From Pseudomonadota bacterium (GTDB lineage: Bacteria; Pseudomonadota; Alphaproteobacteria; Rhizobiales; Methylopilaceae), in the NCBI GenBank assembly GCA_023430145.1, contig JAEZCD010000205.1, forward strand, positions 1 to 13,048: 13,048 nucleotides of DNA. Reading direction: 5' to 3'. Both the position numbers and the translations under genes were made by a program. Of the stretch, positions 1 through 6,685 are shown in pieces. The notes beneath the pieces are model-generated. The model made no database searches, was not told the DNA's origin, and worked only from the letters and a program-made list of their open reading frames with translations. Every line of letters starts with the position of its first letter. The first letter of the stretch is position 1.

Positions 1-4
1 CGGC

Positions 5-28
5 CCCCCGCCCGCGGGGGGGCGGGGG
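5..28 (+). promoter_or_regulatory. GC-only hairpin just before the ABC permease operon
   Basis: The sequence shows a perfect 9-bp inverted repeat, cccccgccc (5-13) and gggcggggg (20-28), with a 6-nt loop. It ends 6 nt before the agagg ribosome binding site (35-39) of the first permease. No T-run follows, so it is not a classical intrinsic terminator. In Dpp/Opp-type operons the binding-protein gene often precedes the permeases, and an intercistronic hairpin can lower or stabilise flanking mRNA. That role here is inference, because the upstream gene is outside the window. Confidence 0.45.
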
Positions 29-43
29 CGACAAAGAGGCGCC

Positions 44-961
44 ATGCAGGGATACGTCGTCAGGCGCGTTTTTCAGGCGCTTCTGGTTCTGATCGGGGTG
101 TCGCTGGCTACCTTCATGGTCAGCCACCTCACCGGCGATCCGGTCAACCTCCTGGTGCCGGAGAGCACGCCGCGCGAGGAGCGCGAGGAGCTTCGCCGGC
201 ACCTCGGCCTCGACCGGCCGATCCTCGAGCAATATGCGAGCTTCGTCTGGAAGGCCGCGCAGGGCGACCTCGGCTACTCCTACGTCCAGCGCACGCGCGT
301 CAGCGAGCTCGTGCTGGAGCGCTTGCCGGCGACGCTCGAGCTCGCCTTCTTCTCTTTCGCGCTCGCCATCGCCATCGCCGTGCCGCTCGGCGTCACCATC
401 GCGCTCAAGCGCAACAGCTGGACCGACTTCATCTGCACCGGCCTCGCCATGATCGGCCAGGCGGCGCCGAATTTCTGGATCGGCCTCATGCTGATCGTCA
501 TCTTCGCCGTGCAGCTGCAGATCCTGCCGGTCTCCGGCTATGGCGGCTTCGCCTACATGGTGCTGCCGGCGGTGACGCTGGCGCTACAGTCCGCCTCGCG
601 GCTGACGCGGCTCGTGCGCGCCAGCGTGCTGGACGTGCTCGGTTCCGACCATGTCCGCACCGCCCATGCCAAGGGTCTCCGCCGGCCGGTCGTGCTTTGG
701 GGGCACATCCTGCGCAATGCGCTGATCCCGGTCGTCACCATGGCCGGGCTCGAGCTCGCCGAGCTCTTGTCCGGCGCGTTCATCACCGAGACCATCTTCG
801 CCTGGCCCGGGATCGGCCGGCTCGGAGTGGAGGCGATCACCAAGCGGGATTTCCCGGTCATCCAGGGCGTCGTGCTGGTGGGCGCGGTCGTCTTCGTGGT
901 GATCAACCTCCTCGTCGACCTGCTCTATGCGGCGATCGACCCGCGCGTGAAGCTCGCATGA
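44..961 (+). CDS. Peptide/nickel-type ABC transporter permease (DppB/OppB family)
   Basis: This is one of the two inner-membrane channel subunits of a binding-protein-dependent importer for dipeptides, oligopeptides or related small solutes. The 305-residue length is normal for the DppB/OppB family. The N-terminus reads MQGYVVRRVFQALLVLIGVS, with a first membrane helix at about 9-30, and further hydrophobic segments lie near 98-120, 132-155, 170-185 and 275-298. The coupling (EAA-like) loop that contacts the ATPases is visible at about 202-225, with DHVRTAHAKGL at 202-212. The start is supported by agagg a few bases upstream. Its stop overlaps the next gene by 4 nt (ATGA), so the two are probably translationally coupled. 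The family is clear. The substrate cannot be read from the permease, and dipeptide, oligopeptide, glutathione or nickel systems all remain possible. Confidence 0.93.
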   Translation: MQGYVVRRVFQALLVLIGVSLATFMVSHLTGDPVNLLVPESTPREEREELRRHLGLDRPILEQYASFVWKAAQGDLGYSYVQRTRVSELVLERLPATLELAFFSFALAIAIAVPLGVTIALKRNSWTDFICTGLAMIGQAAPNFWIGLMLIVIFAVQLQILPVSGYGGFAYMVLPAVTLALQSASRLTRLVRASVLDVLGSDHVRTAHAKGLRRPVVLWGHILRNALIPVVTMAGLELAELLSGAFITETIFAWPGIGRLGVEAITKRDFPVIQGVVLVGAVVFVVINLLVDLLYAAIDPRVKLA

Positions 962-1815
962 GGCGGCCGCCGCAATGGCGCCTGTTCGTGCGCCGGCACG
1001 CCTTCGGCCTCCTCGGCGGCGGCATTCTCGGCGTCGCCGTGCTGGGCGCGCTGCTCGCCCCGCTGATCGCTCCGCACGATCCCTACGCCATCAACCTGAT
1101 CGCCCGGCTGCAGCCGCCGGTCTGGCTCGAAGGCGGCACCTGGGACTACCTGCTCGGGACCGACAATGTCGGCCGCGACGTGCTGAGCCGCGTCATGTAC
1201 GGGGCCCGCGTCTCGCTCACCGTCGGCACCGTCGCGGTGATCGTCGGCGCGATCGTCGGCTCCGTGATCGGGATCGTCTCCGGCTATTTCGGCGGCCGGC
1301 TCGACGCCGTCCTCTCCTGGCTCGTCAACGTGCAGCTCGCCTTCCCCTTCACGCTGCTCGCCATCTTCCTGCTCGCCACCTTCGGCGGCGGCTTCTGGCC
1401 GGTCGTCTTCGTGCTGGCGCTGGCGAGCTGGGTGAACTATGCCCGCGTCGTCCGCGGCCAGGTGATCTCGATCCGCAGCCAGGATTACGTCGCCGCCGCC
1501 CGCATCGTCGGCGTCGGCCCGTTCCGCATCCTGCGCCGCTACGTGCTGCCGAACACCGCCTCGCCGATCGCCGTCATCGCCAGCTTCTCGATGGCGCAGG
1601 CGATCCTCACCGAGGCGGCGCTGTCGTTCCTCGGCGTCGGCGTCGACAGCGCCACCCCCTCCTGGGGTACCATGTTGAACGACGGCCGCGGCTATCTGCA
1701 GGACGCCTGGTGGATCGCCGCCATCCCGGGCATCGCCACCGCCCTCACCGTGCTCGGCGGCAATCTTCTCGGCGACTGGCTGCAGGACCGCTTCAACCCG
1801 AGGCTTCGGCAGTGA
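958..1815 (+). CDS. Peptide/nickel-type ABC transporter permease (DppC/OppC family)
   Basis: This is the second permease of the importer and would pair with the preceding subunit. The protein is 285 residues, usual for DppC. The first membrane helix lies at about 17-38. The family hallmark LLGTDNVGRDVLSRVMYGAR falls at 66-85. The conserved cytoplasmic coupling loop is at about 175-199 (QDYVAAARIVGVGPFRILRR and on), and the C-terminal segment containing LSFLGVGV is at 222-229. I chose the ATG at 958 because it makes the 4-nt ATGA overlap with the upstream stop and gives the standard short cytoplasmic N-terminus. An in-frame upstream extension to about 697 is only the shadow of the first permease. 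Its stop overlaps the GTG start of the first ATPase. Substrate unknown. Confidence 0.93.
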   Translation: MRRPPQWRLFVRRHAFGLLGGGILGVAVLGALLAPLIAPHDPYAINLIARLQPPVWLEGGTWDYLLGTDNVGRDVLSRVMYGARVSLTVGTVAVIVGAIVGSVIGIVSGYFGGRLDAVLSWLVNVQLAFPFTLLAIFLLATFGGGFWPVVFVLALASWVNYARVVRGQVISIRSQDYVAAARIVGVGPFRILRRYVLPNTASPIAVIASFSMAQAILTEAALSFLGVGVDSATPSWGTMLNDGRGYLQDAWWIAAIPGIATALTVLGGNLLGDWLQDRFNPRLRQ

Positions 1816-2795
1816 CCGCGCCGGCGCTCGACATCGAGCGGCTCGAGGTCGTCTTCCACACCGCGCGGCAGGATCTGTTCGCCGTGCGCGAGGTCTCGCT
1901 GCGCGTCGAGCCCGGCGAGGTGGTCGGCCTCGTCGGCGAGAGCGGCTCCGGCAAGAGCGTCGCCATGATGAGCGTGATGCGGCTGCTCGACCCGAAGACG
2001 TCGTCGACCTCGGCCGAGAAGCTCGTGGTCGAGGGGCGTGACATTCTCTCCCTGTCGCGCCGCGACATCGAGGATCTGCGCGGCCGGGTCGTCTCCTATG
2101 TCTTCCAGGACGCGCTGACGGCGCTGAACCCGGTCCTGTCGGTCGGCCGGCAGCTCACCGAAGTGCTGCGCCGCCACCGCGGCTTCTCGCGCGAGGAGGC
2201 GCGGGCGGGCGCCGTCGCCCTTCTCGCGGAGGTCGGCATCTCCGATCCCGAGCGGCGGGTGGGCGACTATCCGCACCAGTTCTCCGGCGGCATGCGGCAG
2301 CGAGCGATGATCGCCATGGCGCTCGCGGCGCGCCCGCATCTGTTGATCGCCGACGAGCCGACGACGGCGCTCGACGTCACCGTGCAGGCGGAGATCGTCA
2401 ATCTCGTGCAGCGCCTGCAGGCGGCCGAGGGCATGACGATGATCTGGGTGACGCACGATCTCGCCCTGCTCGCCCGCCTCGCGCGTCGCGTCGTCGTCAT
2501 GTATGCGGGCCGCATCGTCGAGGATTCGCCGGCCGCAATCCTCTACGAGGCGCCCGCGCATCCCTATACCGCCGGCCTCCTCGCCAGCACCTCGCGGATC
2601 GACAGGCCGTTCGGCTCGCAGGCGGGCATCGCCGGCTCGCCGCCCGACCCCTATGCCGAGATCACGGCTTGCGCCTTCCTTCCCCGCTGCCCGCGGGCGG
2701 GCGAGCGTTGCGGAAAGGAGATCCCGCCGCTCGCCGATGTCGGTGCGGGACGCAAGGCGGCCTGCTTCCACCCGCTGCCGGCAGGCGTCGCGTGA
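1812..2795 (+). CDS. Peptide/nickel ABC transporter ATP-binding protein (DppD/OppD family)
   Basis: This is the first of two ATPases powering the importer; it would bind the cytoplasmic face of the permeases. It has 327 residues. All nucleotide-binding motifs are intact: Walker A GESGSGKS (42-49), Q-loop with Q99, signature SGGMRQR (from 158), Walker B LLIADEP (D181, E182) and switch His215 in WVTHDL. The C-terminal oligopeptide-transporter extension carries the spaced cysteines CAFLPRC (C-x5-C), then C-x6 to a third Cys, and a fourth near the end. Comparable Cys sets in oligopeptide ATPases have been linked to an iron-sulphur site. The GTG at 1812 is chosen because it overlaps the upstream stop (GTGA) and gives the normal family N-terminus. 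Its own stop overlaps the second ATPase in the same way. Confidence 0.93.
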   Translation: MTAPALDIERLEVVFHTARQDLFAVREVSLRVEPGEVVGLVGESGSGKSVAMMSVMRLLDPKTSSTSAEKLVVEGRDILSLSRRDIEDLRGRVVSYVFQDALTALNPVLSVGRQLTEVLRRHRGFSREEARAGAVALLAEVGISDPERRVGDYPHQFSGGMRQRAMIAMALAARPHLLIADEPTTALDVTVQAEIVNLVQRLQAAEGMTMIWVTHDLALLARLARRVVVMYAGRIVEDSPAAILYEAPAHPYTAGLLASTSRIDRPFGSQAGIAGSPPDPYAEITACAFLPRCPRAGERCGKEIPPLADVGAGRKAACFHPLPAGVA

Positions 2796-3778
2796 GCGAG
2801 CCGCTCGTCGAGGCGCTCGGCCTCACCGTCAGCTTCCCGGGACGGCGGAGCTTCCTGTCGCGAACACCCGCGCCGCCGGTGCAGGCGGTCAGCGACGTCG
2901 AGCTGAAAATCCGCCGCGGCGAGACGCTCGCCGTCGTCGGCGAGAGCGGCTGCGGCAAGAGCACGCTCGGCCGCGCCCTCTTGCGCGCGGTGCCGATCGC
3001 CGACGGGCGGCTGTTCTTCCGGGGCGAGGACATCACGTCGATCGAGGGCGACGCGCTGCGAAAGGTGCGGCGGCACATGCAACTGATCTTCCAGGACCCG
3101 TTCGCCTCGCTCAATCCACGCATGCGCATCGTCGAGACGGTCGGCGAGCCGCTGCTCGTGCACGGCTTGGCGAGCGGCAAGCAGCTCCGTGCCGAGGTGG
3201 CGGAGATGATGGGCGCGGTCGGCCTCGACCCGGCCTTCATCGACCGCTTTCCGCACGAGTTCTCCGGCGGCCAGCGGCAGCGGATCGCCATCGCGCGGGC
3301 GACCATTCTGCGGCCCGACTTCGTCGTCGCGGACGAGCCGCTGTCGGCGCTCGACGTCTCGCTGCAGCTGCAGATTCTGAAACTCTTCGACGAGCTGCGA
3401 AAGCGCTTCGGCCTCACCTATCTCTTCATCAGCCACGACCTCGCGCGCGTCTTCGGCTTCGCCGACCGGGTGGCGGTGATGTATCTCGGCAAGATCGTCG
3501 AGATCGGCCCCTCCGCGCAGCTCTACGCCCGCCCGAGCCATCCCTACACGCGGGCGCTGATCGACGCCGTCCCGGTGCCCGATCCGAAGCGCGAGGCCGG
3601 GCGCATCGTGCCGCTGCCGGGCGGCGAGGTGCCGAGCCCGTCCAACCCGCCGAGCGGCTGCCGCTTCCGCACCCGCTGCGCCTTCGCAATGCCTGTTTGC
3701 GCAGAGGTGGAGCCGCGGCTGCGCTCCGTCGACGGCGACCATCTCGCCGCCTGCCACCTCGAGGAGATCGCAGCGTAG
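2792..3778 (+). CDS. Peptide/nickel ABC transporter ATP-binding protein (DppF/OppF family)
   Basis: This is the second ATPase of the importer, 328 residues. Motifs in order are Walker A GESGCGKST (50-58), Q-loop Q101 in LIFQDPFASLNP, signature SGGQRQR (from 158), Walker B FVVADEP (D181, E182) and switch His215 in ISHDL. The DPFASLNP sequence after the Q-loop and the C-terminal domain with CRFRTRCAFAMPVC are typical of DppF/OppF. This tail shows the same C-x5-C-x6-C spacing as its partner, followed by a later Cys near the end (ACHL). The start is GTG at 2792, in a 4-nt GTGA overlap with the upstream ATPase. It is the last gene of the visible operon, and a 73-nt gap separates it from the channel-like gene. 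The transporter family is certain; the substrate is not. Confidence 0.93.
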   Translation: MSEPLVEALGLTVSFPGRRSFLSRTPAPPVQAVSDVELKIRRGETLAVVGESGCGKSTLGRALLRAVPIADGRLFFRGEDITSIEGDALRKVRRHMQLIFQDPFASLNPRMRIVETVGEPLLVHGLASGKQLRAEVAEMMGAVGLDPAFIDRFPHEFSGGQRQRIAIARATILRPDFVVADEPLSALDVSLQLQILKLFDELRKRFGLTYLFISHDLARVFGFADRVAVMYLGKIVEIGPSAQLYARPSHPYTRALIDAVPVPDPKREAGRIVPLPGGEVPSPSNPPSGCRFRTRCAFAMPVCAEVEPRLRSVDGDHLAACHLEEIAA

Positions 3779-3851
3779 AGCCGATCGATGCTCGACGGCC
3801 GACGACCGCTCCCGTCTCGACAGCGAGGCGAAAATCGGCCCAAGCTGACCC

Positions 3852-4922
3852 GTGACGATCACCACTGCGCTCGAATTCCTCCTCGGCCTCGCGATCACCG
3901 TCGCCACCCTCGCCGACGTCTTCGCCAGCGTCATCGTGCCTGGCCCGTGGTCGGGCTGGCTCGGCGTTCCGCGGCGGACGCGAACCTTCGCCCTGCACGC
4001 CTCGAGCGCGAGGCGTGCGGTGCTGCGCCGCTCGAGCCCGCAATTCTCCTTCTACTTCGGGCCGGTGCTGTTCCTGCTTTCCTTCCTCGCCTGGATCTTG
4101 CTGCTGCTCTTGGGCTTCGGCCTGATGATGCACGCGCTGCCCGACCTGTTCGACCCGCGGCTCGACGAGCTGTCACAGGCGATCTATCTCGCCGGCTCGT
4201 CCTTCGTGACGCTCGGCGTCAGCGAGGTCGACGCCTACGGCTTCGGCCGCTGGCTGATTCTCGCCGCCGGCCTCGCCGGCTTCTCGATCATCACCGCCAC
4301 GGTGACCTTCATCCTGCAGGTGCAGACGGCCTTCCACGAGCGCGAGTGGCGGGTGCTGACGCTCGTCGGCCTCGCCGGCCGGCCGCCGAGCGGCATCGCC
4401 TTGCTCGAGGCCCATGTCGCCCTCGGCATCGTCGACGAGCTGCCCGATCTCTTCCGCTCCTGGCGGGACTGGTCGGCCTCGGTGCTGCACAGCCACTCCG
4501 CCCACCCGGTGCTCGGCTACTTCCAATCGGTCGATGCCGAGAACGACTGGCTGTCGGCGCTCGCCACGGTGCTCGACGCCTCGACGCTCGTCGCCGCCCT
4601 CACCGAGCACGGCGCCACGGGAGCGGCGACGATGATGCATCGCAGCGGCTCGCGCACCGCCGAGACGCTGTGCGCGCTCTACGGACTGCCGGAGGAGCCG
4701 GCGACGACCCCGGACCACGCCACCCTCGAGCGGCTCCGCGGGCGTCTCGCGGCGGCCGGCTACAGCGTCCGCAGCGCCCATGACGCGGCCGCTCGGTTCG
4801 CGCGGATGCGGGCCGACTATGACGGGCGCCTGGCGGCGCTGACGGAGCACTTCGGCACCGTGCCCGTCGTGCTGCTGCCCGAGCACCGGCACCCCGAGCC
4901 GGCGAGGAAGGCGGCGGAATGA
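3852..4922 (+). CDS. Pore-loop (ion-channel-like) membrane protein with degenerate filter
   Basis: The 356-residue protein has hydrophobic segments at about 7-29, 69-95 and 132-157. A short pore-helix-like stretch precedes the last one: IYLAGSSFVTLGVSEV (111-126). This matches the layout of bacterial two-helix potassium channels, where the filter would read TVGYGD or TLGFGD. Here the equivalent is TLGVSE (120-125), so the second filter glycine is a serine and the Asp is a Glu. Residues from about 160 to the end form a soluble, mainly helical domain with no motif I recognise. GTG at 3852 is used as start, with no strong Shine-Dalgarno. It follows the ABC operon by 73 nt and ends 1 nt before the opposing stop of the next gene. 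Whether it conducts K+ is doubtful; a non-selective channel or a sensor are alternatives. Confidence 0.75.
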   Translation: MTITTALEFLLGLAITVATLADVFASVIVPGPWSGWLGVPRRTRTFALHASSARRAVLRRSSPQFSFYFGPVLFLLSFLAWILLLLLGFGLMMHALPDLFDPRLDELSQAIYLAGSSFVTLGVSEVDAYGFGRWLILAAGLAGFSIITATVTFILQVQTAFHEREWRVLTLVGLAGRPPSGIALLEAHVALGIVDELPDLFRSWRDWSASVLHSHSAHPVLGYFQSVDAENDWLSALATVLDASTLVAALTEHGATGAATMMHRSGSRTAETLCALYGLPEEPATTPDHATLERLRGRLAAAGYSVRSAHDAAARFARMRADYDGRLAALTEHFGTVPVVLLPEHRHPEPARKAAE

Positions 4923-4923
4923 G

Positions 4924-5490
4924 TCAGCCGGCGCGGCGGCGCCAGATGTCGCCGTAGTCGGTGACGAGTCCGTCGCCGTCGACATCGACCTCGGCGACGA
5001 AGCCCGTGCCGATGCCGTGATATCGGAAGCGCCGGCCGACGCCGCTGCGGCCCAGCAGCGTGTACTCCTGCTCCTGGCGGGTGACGGTGAGGTCCGGAAC
5101 GCGGATGTAGGCGACCGCGATGCGGCGCGGTAGGCCTTCGGCGAAGTCGAGCCGCCGCACCGGCAGCGTGTTGGTGAGCGGGCTCGCCATGATGTCGATG
5201 TCGGTGCAGCCGGCGAGATCCGGCCGGGCGAGGCCGTCCACCTTCCAGGCTCCCGTCTCGTCCCGGGTGACCTCGAGCCGCCGCTGCGCGCCGGCATGAT
5301 CGACGCTCAGCATGGCGCCGACGAACCGCCAGGCGCCGTCGCAGCGCACCGAATAGCGGAGCCGGAAGCCGCCCTCGCCGAAATCGGCGACGACGATCCC
5401 GTCGGCGACGATCCCGTCCTGCTCGATCTCGATCGCCAGATGCTCGAGCCCGATCGCCGGCAGCATCTCCCAGACGAGCTCGCGCCGCAT
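4924..5490 (-). CDS. Putative glycolipid-binding protein (PF06475-like)
   Basis: The 188-residue protein has no signal peptide or membrane helix and is therefore probably cytoplasmic. The sequence around 95-113 (CTDIDIMASPLTNTLPVRRL) and the C-terminal GTGFVAEVDVDGDGLVTDYG (161-180) resemble the putative glycolipid-binding family typified by Pseudomonas PA1994, whose biochemical role is poorly defined. Length matches the family. ATG at 5490 is chosen over the longer open frame because it sits 2 nt after the stop of the LysE-type gene and starts MRRELVWEML, a typical opening for this family; the upstream extension only shadows LysE. The two genes are very likely one transcript. The link between an exporter and a glycolipid-binding protein is unexplained. 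Assignment rests on remembered family motifs. Confidence 0.78.
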   Translation of the reverse strand: MRRELVWEMLPAIGLEHLAIEIEQDGIVADGIVVADFGEGGFRLRYSVRCDGAWRFVGAMLSVDHAGAQRRLEVTRDETGAWKVDGLARPDLAGCTDIDIMASPLTNTLPVRRLDFAEGLPRRIAVAYIRVPDLTVTRQEQEYTLLGRSGVGRRFRYHGIGTGFVAEVDVDGDGLVTDYGDIWRRRAG

Positions 5491-5492
5491 CT

Positions 5493-6116
5493 TCAGCGCA
5501 TCCGGTCGAGCGCCACCGTCATGACACCGGCGCCGACCAGCACCGAGCCGCCAGCCCGGTTCACCCAGGCAAGCAGCGAGGGGCGCCCGAGCGCCCGTCG
5601 GGCGCGCGTCGCGACGAGCGCATAGCCGAAGGCGTTGGCGGCCGCGAGCACGAGGAAGGTGCTCTCGAAGATCAGCATCTGGGTGAGGAAGTCGGCGGAC
5701 GGGTCGAGGAACTGCGGCAGGAAGGCGATGAAGAAGGTGAGGCTTTTGGGGTTCAGCGCGGTGACCAGCCAGGCGTGCGCGATCATGCGGCCGGCGCCGG
5801 CCGCGTCCTCGCTCGCCGTGACGCCGACCTTGCCGCCGGCGCGGAACAGCTTGATGCCGAGCCAGACGAGATAGGCGGCGCCGATCCACTTCAGCCCCGT
5901 GAACAGGGTCGCCGACGCCGACAGCAGGGCGCCGACGCCGAGCATCGACAGCGTCATCGCCGTAAAATCGCCGAGCGCGACGCCGGCCGCCACCGGGAAG
6001 GCGACCTTCCGGCCCTGCCCGAGCGCGTAGGAGACGACGAGCAGGATCGTCGGGCCGGGGATCAGGAGGAGGACGGCGGAGGCGGCGATGAAGGCGAGCC
6101 AGGTTTCGATCGGCAT
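5493..6116 (-). CDS. LysE/RhtB-family amino-acid exporter
   Basis: The 207-residue inner-membrane protein has about six hydrophobic segments and the length usual for LysE/RhtB. The family signature near the N-terminus is clear: LLLIPGPTILLVVSYALGQG, with P20-G21-P22, followed by AGVALGD (about 44-50). The region VWLGIKLFRAGG after the third helix is also typical. Members export amino acids or related metabolites using the proton gradient; the exact substrate cannot be predicted. The start ATG at 6116 gives the canonical MPIETWLAFIAASAVLLLIPGP-type N-terminus, although the Shine-Dalgarno is weak. Its upstream region (6117-6264) is shared with a divergent secreted-protein gene and holds a 9-bp direct repeat and a palindrome that could be regulatory. 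The gene downstream begins after 2 nt. Confidence 0.93.
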   Translation of the reverse strand: MPIETWLAFIAASAVLLLIPGPTILLVVSYALGQGRKVAFPVAAGVALGDFTAMTLSMLGVGALLSASATLFTGLKWIGAAYLVWLGIKLFRAGGKVGVTASEDAAGAGRMIAHAWLVTALNPKSLTFFIAFLPQFLDPSADFLTQMLIFESTFLVLAAANAFGYALVATRARRALGRPSLLAWVNRAGGSVLVGAGVMTVALDRMR

Positions 6117-6138
6117 GGGATTCTCGGGGAGATCGGAA

Positions 6139-6178
6139 GGTCTCGCGGCGAGCCTAACGCATCCGCGCGGGTCTCGCG
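6139..6178. repeat. 9-bp direct repeat in the LysE upstream region
   Basis: ggtctcgcg occurs at 6139-6147 and again at 6170-6178, 31 bp apart, roughly three helical turns. It lies between the divergent LysE and secreted-protein genes, so it could be a pair of operator half-sites. In DNA this GC-rich a chance repeat is also plausible. Confidence 0.3.
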
Positions 6179-6192
6179 ACCGGAAGGCGAAA

Positions 6193-6207
6193 TGGCCGGC
6201 TCGGCCA
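6193..6207. promoter_or_regulatory. Palindrome next to a possible -10 element, upstream of the small secreted protein
   Basis: TGGCCGgctCGGCCA is a perfect 6-bp inverted repeat with a 3-nt centre. A few bases later, 6212-6219 reads GCTAGGTT, a partial match to the alphaproteobacterial -10 consensus GCTANAWC (mismatches at positions 6 and 8). No convincing -35 is visible. The palindrome would overlap the polymerase footprint and could be an operator. Inference only. Confidence 0.3.
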
Positions 6208-6264
6208 CCGTGCTAGGTTTTGCGGCAGGCCCGTCCGGCTGGAGTTCCACGTAAGGAGACCATC

Positions 6265-6666
6265 ATGACCAGCTCGTCGCCGCTCGCCTTCGCCGTCCTC
6301 CTCGCAGCCCTCGCTCCGCTGTTTTCCGCGGCAGCGCAGGAGATCCCCTCCCTGAAGGGCACCTGGACCGGCGAGCGCGAGCGCATCGCCTTCACGGAAG
6401 GCTACCGATCGGGAACCGCGACGCTCGTCGTGACCGAGCAGCGGGGGATGACCTTCAAGGGCCAGATGGCCTGGTCGACGCCGTCCGGAGAAGTCCGCGA
6501 GGATCTCGTCGGCGGCGTCACGCCCGGCGGCAAGCTGATGGCGGGGGCCGACGCCGAGGGCAACTATTCCTTCCTTCTCGTCGACGCCGACACGCTCGAC
6601 TACTGTTACGCCGAGCACGGCGCGGGCTTTCGCACGACCTGCGCGCGGCTGATCCGGAAGCGGTAG
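6265..6666 (+). CDS. Small secreted protein, function unknown
   Basis: The 133-residue protein has a clear signal peptide: a hydrophobic core at about 8-20 and a likely signal peptidase cut after SAAA (24/25). The mature part begins QEIPSLKGTWTG and appears rich in beta strand, with hydrophobic runs TATLVVTEQ, TFKGQMAW and YSFLLVDAD. The GTWTG start and the alternating strands recall small calycin or avidin-like barrels, but I cannot assign a family. Two cysteines (114 and 126) may form a disulphide in the periplasm. ATG at 6265 is supported by taaggaga 5 nt upstream; the open frame extends further upstream but would bury the signal peptide. It is divergent from the LysE gene and convergent with the serine hydrolase, so it is probably transcribed alone. 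Confidence 0.8.
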   Translation: MTSSSPLAFAVLLAALAPLFSAAAQEIPSLKGTWTGERERIAFTEGYRSGTATLVVTEQRGMTFKGQMAWSTPSGEVREDLVGGVTPGGKLMAGADAEGNYSFLLVDADTLDYCYAEHGAGFRTTCARLIRKR

Positions 6667-6685
6667 GGCTGCGCCCGGCCGCCGC

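Noticed and set aside
975..1811. N-terminal extension of the first ABC ATPase in its own frame
   Set aside because: The translation is Arg-rich junk from the permease in another frame; GTG 1812 gives the family N-terminus and a 4-nt overlap.
1692..2771. Long minus-strand open frame of 359 codons
   Set aside because: It lies antisense to the first ABC ATPase, has Arg/Ala/Gly/His-rich composition and no motif; a GC-rich shadow. The same holds for 2651-3934, 553-906 and 8979-9767 on the minus strand.
4951..4986. Calcium-loop look-alike DVDGDGLVTDYG in the glycolipid-binding-like protein
   Set aside because: The twelfth loop position is Gly instead of Glu/Asp, and an acidic DxDGLVxDY stretch is usual in this family, so I do not call an EF-hand.
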